Source: Amphimedon queenslandica
Lineage: Eukaryota > Porifera > Demospongiae > Haplosclerida > Niphatidae
NCBI RefSeq assembly: GCF_000090795.2
Contig: NW_003546272.1
Location: forward strand, 154,953 to 218,952
Length of the DNA stretch: 64,000 nt
Direction: 5' to 3'
Made by a program: the position numbers and the translations under genes
The notes under the pieces: model-generated
What the model saw: the letters and a program-made list of their open reading frames with translations, nothing else
Told to the model about the DNA's origin: nothing
The model's database searches: none
Shown: one piece after another, positions 59,290-64,000 of the stretch
Numbering within the stretch: position 1 is the stretch's first letter
Layout of the letters: each line of letters begins with the position of its first letter

Positions 59290-61128
59290 ATCATTATTAT
59301 TATTATTAATATTATTATTATTAGTAGTAGTAGTGTACTTACTCCAGAGTAGCCAGCAATGTTAGAAAACTTTCTCAAATGAGGAGGAAATGAAAACTCT
59401 GATATAATAATGGAGAGAAATGCATCAGTACAAACACTCAATAAATATGTGCTAGATACATGTACCGTACCTTGTTGCTGAAAGTGCTTTGCTAATTTCC
59501 CCACTCTCTTATCCTGGAGTATTACATTATGCTGCACCTTTATAAGTAGGGAAGAGAGAGGGGGGTCATTAGAAAGAGGTGATCATTATTAGTGCTAGAA
59601 TATAACAGTATATTTACTTTACTAAATCTCAGTTTAAGGTGGCCAGGATGTATTGCAGAGGTATATTGGAATGCTTCATAAATCACCAACTCTTTATTAA
59701 TGAATGCCTACGAGGGATGAGAGAGAGAAGCAGGCATTATAAATACATGTACAATAATAGGACTACTAACTAACTGACCATGATGTGTGGCTTCTTCCCA
59801 TTAAGACCCATACCAACACAAAGAACCTGTTCAACGTTACAAGGTCCTCCACTCACTCCTCCCCCTCCTCCTCCCATTGACTCGCCAGTCCCACTGCCAA
59901 TGAACACAATACATGTACATGTAAGACACGTCGTTTATACCACGTTACCTTGGAAACGGGACACGCCCACTGTCACAAAGGGTCCAAGGAGCAACGGAGA
60001 AGTTCCTGACAGCAAAAACAAACTGAAACTCTGGGACAGAATATATCTGATAATAGAAACAATAATAAATAACGATTTATAATAACAATGATAATAAGAA
60101 TTACATAATAACAGTGATAATTGAGGAGCGTTATTTACTTCAAGTGCACCATCTTCTTTGCACAGTAGACACCAATGAGTGGGTGTGATTGGGGGTGGAG
60201 CCTCAGGCTCAGCTGCTAATGAAGCCTCCATGGGTGAAGCACTAAAAATAAAATATAATAAAACTCAAAACAAAAAATGTAAGGCATTTCTGAACAATTT
60301 TTGTCTTTGTCAGAAACTAATAGTTTATTATCTAAACTAACTTTTCCTCTTTTACTTCAGTTTTAACTGGTCCATACAATAACTCGTCTTCATCATAAAG
60401 CAGCGATGAGGAGAGGTGTGGCCTCTTGACAGGGGGCGGGGCAATAGGAACCTCTTCCTCTTTCTCCGAACCATCCCCTTCAAATTGTAGGCTGGAGGTG
60501 ACATCAAATAACCCACTGGTATCAGTGTATGCTGAAATATGATTAACAGGAGTATTCTATTAGGGGGAGAGAGAGAGGGAGAGAATAAAAATGAAATGAC
60601 AAAGAGGAAATTCTATAGCCATAAAGAAAAAGAAAGTAACAGAACAGCAACTACACTGTATTATAATTACATGTTGAGGAAAAGTGTCCCATTAGGCTGA
60701 GTAATAGGACAGTGTTATACTTACATTGCCAAGAGAGGGCCATGATAGCACCAGTGACTCGTCGACCAGTTTCAATAGACCAATCTCTCCCTCCATTAGT
60801 AATACAATCACATAGGGACTGCACACATCAACGCATTTGACTCCTCCTCCCATATCCAGTGCCACATAACACAGCTGCTTTACTAATAAGAAAAAAATAA
60901 AGTAAAAGTAAGGCCCCACTACATGTGTGTGTATATAATTAAAATATAGAAAAGTGCAAATTAAAGTAGGATAATGATAATGTATTTCATACTTCCTTTG
61001 AGGAGTCTGATGTCAGTTCTTGTTGCCTGTACAATGAATGATCCAACGTTACCAGCAAACACAGTAGCTGATTGTGTAGCAAATCCCGACTGATCCAATT
61101 CAGTTATCTCTTGTCCTGTCTGGAGCAC
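53234..61128 (-). CDS. CPSF1: CPSF1 (CPSF160), 3' 23 exons
   Basis: Large beta-propeller scaffold of the cleavage and polyadenylation specificity factor. Twenty-three exons join in frame to 852 C-terminal residues, matching human CPSF1 from VLQTGQEI to the end. First exons: 60993-61128, 60725-60882, 60342-60556, 60139-60241. Last: 56353-56419, 56258-56305, 54053-54217, 53861-53990, 53374-53512, 53234-53281. Recognised blocks include [81 protein letters not shown] and NILDGTLL, ending KVMSHF. The N-terminal ~590 residues are not found up to base 64000, so the 5' part must lie beyond the window across an intron of at least 2.87 kb, or be missing. The 2.04 kb intron 54218-56257 contains the second HS6ST-like gene. 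Confidence 0.94.
54495..55994 (-). CDS. Heparan sulfate 6-O-sulfotransferase-like, gene 2, nested in CPSF1
   Basis: An intronless type II membrane enzyme of 499 aa, with an anchor at about residues 24-42. The PAPS loop reads [24 protein letters not shown] keeps the His, and the phosphate-binding segment [15 protein letters not shown] keeps the normal [34 protein letters not shown] and [16 protein letters not shown] also match. The tail is strongly basic ([19 protein letters not shown]). The whole gene sits in one CPSF1 intron on the same strand. A ccccacccacaaaa motif at about 55963-55976 lies just upstream of its start, in keeping with its own promoter. It is well diverged from gene 1, so the duplication is old. 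Confidence 0.92.
   Translation of the reverse strand: MNINDAFCGWGHAFKMAIRKRFRTIVIFVLLFFVIFSFVLLHNWELSSEKQGLVTERVSKNILRTNSWSSSGSPPSTTFLRHNGSNLLIASNTGKRIEAMNLLPWNITIEGSTDKATVTPAGKWNRLKIDWLKGNDVLVFMHIQRTGGKSFLYYTGSVTQRNKSLCSYEIQSNVTISGGIPKSWRLLCPITDAAYYPNSNTTPVKLWPTTKPLSLKALKKLKLDFTNMKPLPEMWLLSEVTYQWPCGIHSFLTAMTPCVRNIYTKRYGEKERRFHYFTLLRDPLERYLSEFLYTYEGRASWDVVTGVKDCPGAISEYTVPECYHNAYKRHQWPNVNLSSFVSCPHNWAHNRQTWMLADLKDLQCNGRKYKDRESFERELLASAKSNLRSMPFFGLTEYMRESALLFEYRFNVKFKLLPPFKSSPSTSKWLVESVTNEENLLDNVLSRNELDKDLYKYALSLFKERLKIIGINKIRGRKSRKSRRYYMNRKSRKFNYHHA
56115..56244. mobile_element. Short palindromic element (MITE) in CPSF1 intron
   Basis: About 130 bases with near-perfect 26-base terminal inverted repeats. 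The left end reads CACCTTTTTTTGAGGGCTAT, then aaattt. The inverted right end reads CATCTTTTTTTGAGGGCTGT, then aaattt. It lies between the nested HS6ST-like gene and the upstream CPSF1 exon, 13 bases from that exon's donor. No coding capacity. Confidence 0.75.
57770..58740. repeat. Satellite array (~185 bp units) in CPSF1 intron
   Basis: The longest array in the window, with at least five units. The core CCTGTACTATAGTACAGG, an 18-base perfect palindrome, or close variants, recurs near 57898, 58089, 58275 and 58459. Each unit also carries tttggcccgattttggagtaa, aatcagctcaaac, cataaggacatgtatatg and aatggagaatt. No matching terminal inverted repeats were seen. Confidence 0.9.
58938..59334. repeat. 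ATT/AAT trinucleotide runs
   Basis: Three trinucleotide runs (about 58940-59005, 59040-59089, 59257-59334) lie within one CPSF1 intron, separated by AG- and A-rich sequence. A short stretch containing acaatgacaagaa recurs as acaatgactagaa, so the block was partly duplicated. Confidence 0.7.
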
Positions 61129-61630
61129 CTGAAAAGATGAAAATAATACTAATATACTGCTACTACTAGTACTACTACTACTAATGATAATGATAATAAA
61201 ATAGCATTAGTTAATAGCCTCTGCTAAGCAAAGAAGCTTAAGTATTGCATTCATTATGTGTTTTCATGGCTACATCACTTAATTAGTGGTTGAAGCAACA
61301 AACAAGTCTTGTAACAGAAAATGATTCTGTGTTTGTCTACAAAAATTACTTATTGTGTTCTTTCATTATTGTATATTGTAACAGTGAACAAGTGTGAATT
61401 TACTAATTGTGAAATAGACCAAGAGGGGGCAGAACCTTTTTAAAAGTGGACCCCCCAACAGCAGTATCAATATTTGTATAGCTGCTAAACCAGTTAATTA
61501 GTTTAATAGTGGTTTTTGGAGTTTAGCCCCCTTAAAACTAAAATTCCTTCATACCCCATCACTAAAATCTTACAAAAGGAGCTGTCTTCTCTTTAACTGC
61601 CAGAAGAAAAGCACCTACACTATCTGAAAC
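61129..61630. other. CPSF1 intron edge and first copy of tandem duplication 5' part
   Basis: From about 61160 the sequence (CTA-rich run, then aaaatagcattagtt) is repeated with high identity from about 63085. It is the upstream flank of the secreted-protein gene. A TTACAAAAGGAGCTGTC motif about 60 bases before the start codon is kept in both copies as a likely promoter-proximal element. Confidence 0.7.
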
Positions 61631-62399
61631 ATGTTCCCATCATTTTTTCTGGTCTGCCTATTCCTCATTGCTGCATGCACTGAAGGAGCTGTCATTGATA
61701 AAGAGAAAGAAATGAATGACACTGCTTTGCTTCAATTACTCCACCACATTAACAAGAGGAACAATATAGCACTGGAGCGCAGGCAAAATTGTGCATCTAC
61801 AAATCTCCCTTTCAACTGCACTCTTTCAAAGTTTGATCTTTATACACCTTCTACATCATCAAGCCGCAATGACCTGTATCTGAGCAGCCTTAACAGTCAA
61901 TACTCCACTATAATGCACAACTGAATGTGTTCGTGGTGTTCTAAATTATTATCACTGTTTTTATTCTGGGGATAGATTCGATCGCTATGCTACTCTCTTC
62001 CAACAGTACTTGTGTGGGCAGCAAGATGGAAGTGGAGACTATTGTCCAGTGAAGATTTTACGCAGCTTTAATACAGAAGCTAATAGAGATGCTTTGAACA
62101 ATATCTATAGATATTGTGATACATCATATATTACTGAAACTGATGGATTTACATCATGCAGTAGGTCCACCAATAGCAGAGCTAACTGCATTGCTGCATT
62201 AAACAACTTCACAAGTGCAGCAGGTTGCTGTATGGAGCCGTTCCTTGGATCTGGTGTACGTTCATGCAGTGGAGTGAGTGTCCCTGATGCTTGTACTGGA
62301 GTATCAAGCACTACAGAATCAAGTGCTACAGGAATAATTGCTACACCTATTGTTGCAGTATCTTTGATGATACTTGCATTGGCTGGAGTCTTCCTCTAA
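61631..62399 (+). pseudogene. Secreted or GPI-anchored small Cys-rich protein, copy 1, one frameshift
   Basis: The reading begins with a clear signal peptide (MFPSFFLVCLFLIAACTEG), then an acidic and basic stretch (IDKEKEMNDTALLQLLHHIN), as in copy 2. Comparison with copy 2 shows one extra A near 61911-61914, which throws the frame off before a CxxxC block. The downstream frame then continues without a stop through YCPVKILRSF, many Cys and a final hydrophobic tail (GIIATPIVAVSLMILALAGVFL) that suits a GPI or membrane anchor. The frameshift could be real or a sequence error. The gene is antisense inside a CPSF1 intron. Family not recognised; probably lineage-specific. Confidence 0.6.
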
Positions 62400-62710
62400 T
62401 AAACTGTGTTTGAACAAGTAGAGACAGTACATGTAGTAGACAGTACTGATAGTAGATAGATATTAGCATTCAGTTGTGTGCATTGATATTGTAGTGTAGT
62501 CATTTGTTTTCTTTCAATAAATGATAATAATAATAATAATAATAATAATAACTAACATGGAGCTGGGTCCAAGTGGCAATCACAATTGATGGAGTCACAC
62601 TTGATTACATGCTACATTAAACACATTGGTTTTCTATTGACTCATTTCTTATTTCATTATTTCCCCTACTCTAACCTGACCTAATTTTATTCCAACCTGA
62701 TCAAAATTTT

Positions 62711-62749
<39 letters not shown>

Positions 62750-62751
62750 AC
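62400..62751. other. Spacer with AAT repeats
   Basis: The 3' flank of copy 1 with an AATAAA signal at about 62517 and two (AAT)n runs (about 62523-62553 and 62714-62747). Nothing else recognised. Confidence 0.6.
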
Positions 62752-63083
62752 CAGGGGCGTAGGCAGAATTTTTGGAAAGGGGGGATAGGTTGTGCGGTGT
62801 GCAAAGTGCGTCACAAATTTTTGCGAAACCACACCCTTTTAGGGCGTAACCACATCTCTTTTTCAAGATGGCAGACTTTTTGAACGATCATAAGGAACGT
62901 TGAATACCTTTTCAGCTTTGTAATGACATCACAGAAGGTCTGATTTAGCCTTTTCCTTTCATATGTAAGTTGTAAAACAGATTTTCCTTCCAAAAGTAGC
63001 TTATTATTTTATTATTTTTAAATTTTGATTTCAAAAAAAGGGGGGCATTTGCTCCCCTTGCTCCCCCCCTGGCTACGCCCCTG
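62752..63083. mobile_element. hAT-like MITE with CAGGGGCGTAG ends
   Basis: A 332-base element. Left end CAGGGGCGTAGGCAG, inverted right end CAGGGGCGTAGCCAG (14 of 15 match). G-rich and C-rich subterminal runs can pair. Flanks aatactac and actactac agree at 6 of 8 positions, but both lie in trinucleotide repeats. It sits exactly at the junction between the two copies of the tandem duplication. No coding capacity. Confidence 0.82.
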
Positions 63084-63548
63084 ACTACTACTACTACTAC
63101 TAATGACAATAGTAATAAAATAGCATTAGTTTATAGCCTCTGCTAAGCAAAGAAGCTTTAGTACTGCATTCATTATGTGTTTTAATGACTACATCACTCA
63201 ATTAGTGGTTGAAGCAACAAACAAGTCTTGTAACAGAAAATGATTCTGTGTTTGTCTACAAATTACTTATTGTGTACTTTTTGACATTTTTCACATTGCA
63301 TATTGTAAAAGTATGAATTTACTAATCTTGGAATAGGCCAACAGGGGGCAAGAACCTTTTTAAAAGTGGACCCCCAGCAGCAGTATCCATATTTGTATAG
63401 CTGCTAATCCAATAAATTAGTTTAATAGTGGTTTTTGGAGTTCAGCCCCCTCCAAACTAAAAATTCATTCCTACCCCATTGCTAGAATCTTATAAAAGGA
63501 GCTGTCTTCTCTTTATCTGTCAAGAGAAGCATCTACACTATCTGAAAC
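63084..63548. other. Second copy of duplicated upstream flank
   Basis: Highly similar to 61160-61630, offset about 1.92 kb. It contains the same TTATAAAAGGAGCTGTC motif ahead of the start codon, here giving a better TATA box than in copy 1. Confidence 0.75.
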
Positions 63549-64000
63549 ATGTCCCCATCAATGTTTCTGGTCTGCCTATTCCTCATTGCTGCATGCACTG
63601 AAGGAGCTGTCATTGATAAAGAGAAAGAAATGAATGACACTGCTTTGCTTCAATTACTCCACCACATTAACAAGAGGCACAATATACCACTGGAGCCTAA
63701 GCAGACTAGTAGCTGCACAATGCCTGATCTTCCTTCAGGTTGCTCTGAATCAGAGTTCGTTTTTTCAGTACCTTCGGCATCATCAATACATAGTGACTCA
63801 TACCTCAGCAGCCTCAATAGTCAATACTCACGTATATGTACCAGTGATTGTGCTGGTGCTATTGGTGAATATTACCGTTGTCTTTATTCTGGGGATAGAG
63901 GAGAATACTTGGCTAATGATTATGAGAAATTCTTCTGTGGTCAGGAGAGTGGGGACTATTGTCTAGTAAGAATACTACGCAGCTTTAGAACAACATCTAA
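63549..64000 (+). CDS. Secreted small Cys-rich protein, copy 2 (runs off window)
   Basis: An open frame of 150 codons to the window end. The signal peptide MSPSMFLVCLFLIAACTEG is almost identical to copy 1, as is the following KEKEMNDTALLQLLHHINKR. Residues after that diverge (SSCTMPDLPSGCSESEF) and then rejoin as DSYLSSLNSQYS, a CTSDCAGAIGEYYRCLYSGD block and CGQESGDYCLVRILRSF. Copy 2 is intact where copy 1 has a frameshift. Uneven divergence between copies suggests faster change in the mature N-terminal region. Function unknown. Confidence 0.75.
   Translation, partial: MSPSMFLVCLFLIAACTEGAVIDKEKEMNDTALLQLLHHINKRHNIPLEPKQTSSCTMPDLPSGCSESEFVFSVPSASSIHSDSYLSSLNSQYSRICTSDCAGAIGEYYRCLYSGDRGEYLANDYEKFFCGQESGDYCLVRILRSFRTTS

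Noticed and set aside
62811-62993. Open frame within the CAGGGGCGTAG element
   Set aside because: Short, no recognisable transposase motif, and confined to a 332-base non-autonomous element.
63634-63966. Alternative frame at the right edge giving a 110-residue protein
   Set aside because: It overlaps the secreted-protein frame from 63549, which matches copy 1 and has the signal peptide and Cys pattern.

Overview
The window reads as nuclear DNA of an early-branching animal, most likely a demosponge close to Amphimedon. That assignment is an inference from gene content (secreted sponge-type families, animal GMDS, heparan sulfate 6-O-sulfotransferases, a PTK7-like pseudokinase, forkhead, TAF11), from AT-rich sequence with many 50-70 base introns, and from tight gene packing. 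No database search was possible. Gene models were built by reading both strands, placing GT-AG junctions and checking that frames join. Several models give lengths close to the known families: GMDS 369 aa, NDUFS6 133 aa, and 852 C-terminal residues of CPSF1.

Layout. 0.5-4.0 kb: two tandem SLC46-type transporters (minus). 4.2-13.7 kb: RNF31/HOIP, the linear-ubiquitin ligase (minus), with a large Tyr/Gln/Gly-rich region where the family usually has NZF zinc fingers. 14.4-16.0 kb: an intronless forkhead gene, divergent from HOIP. 16.2-32.0 kb: GMDS, a 14-exon gene spread over 16 kb of repeat-filled introns. 32.2-34.7 kb: two tandem cytosolic sulfotransferases. 34.9-36.6 kb: a secreted fibrinogen-related protein and a small unknown protein (minus). 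36.9-42.6 kb: two Atg8 genes (minus), each head-to-head with a housekeeping gene (GAR1, TAF11). 42.8-47.9 kb: three tandem intronless POT-like transporters. 48-51.8 kb: NDUFS6 and a PTK7-like pseudokinase that seems to have almost no extracellular region. 51.8-61.1 kb: two HS6ST-like genes and the 3' 23 exons of CPSF1; one HS6ST lies inside a CPSF1 intron on the same strand. 61.1-64 kb: a tandem duplication carrying small secreted-protein genes on the opposite strand, apparently inside another CPSF1 intron.

Themes. GMDS supplies GDP-fucose precursor, and the sulfotransferases modify heparan sulfate and small molecules, so carbohydrate modification recurs, though no operon-like logic is implied. 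Local duplication with signs of gene conversion recurs (POT, SULT, SLC46, Atg8, HS6ST, secreted proteins). At least seven introns or spacers carry one repeat family with a unit of about 185 bp. Two of these loci are bounded by matching terminal inverted repeats and look like non-autonomous DNA elements that expand internally.

No rRNA, tRNA, CRISPR array or retroelement was recognised. The strongest leads are the HOIP architecture, the ectodomain-poor PTK7-like protein, the genes nested in CPSF1, and the satellite-bearing elements.
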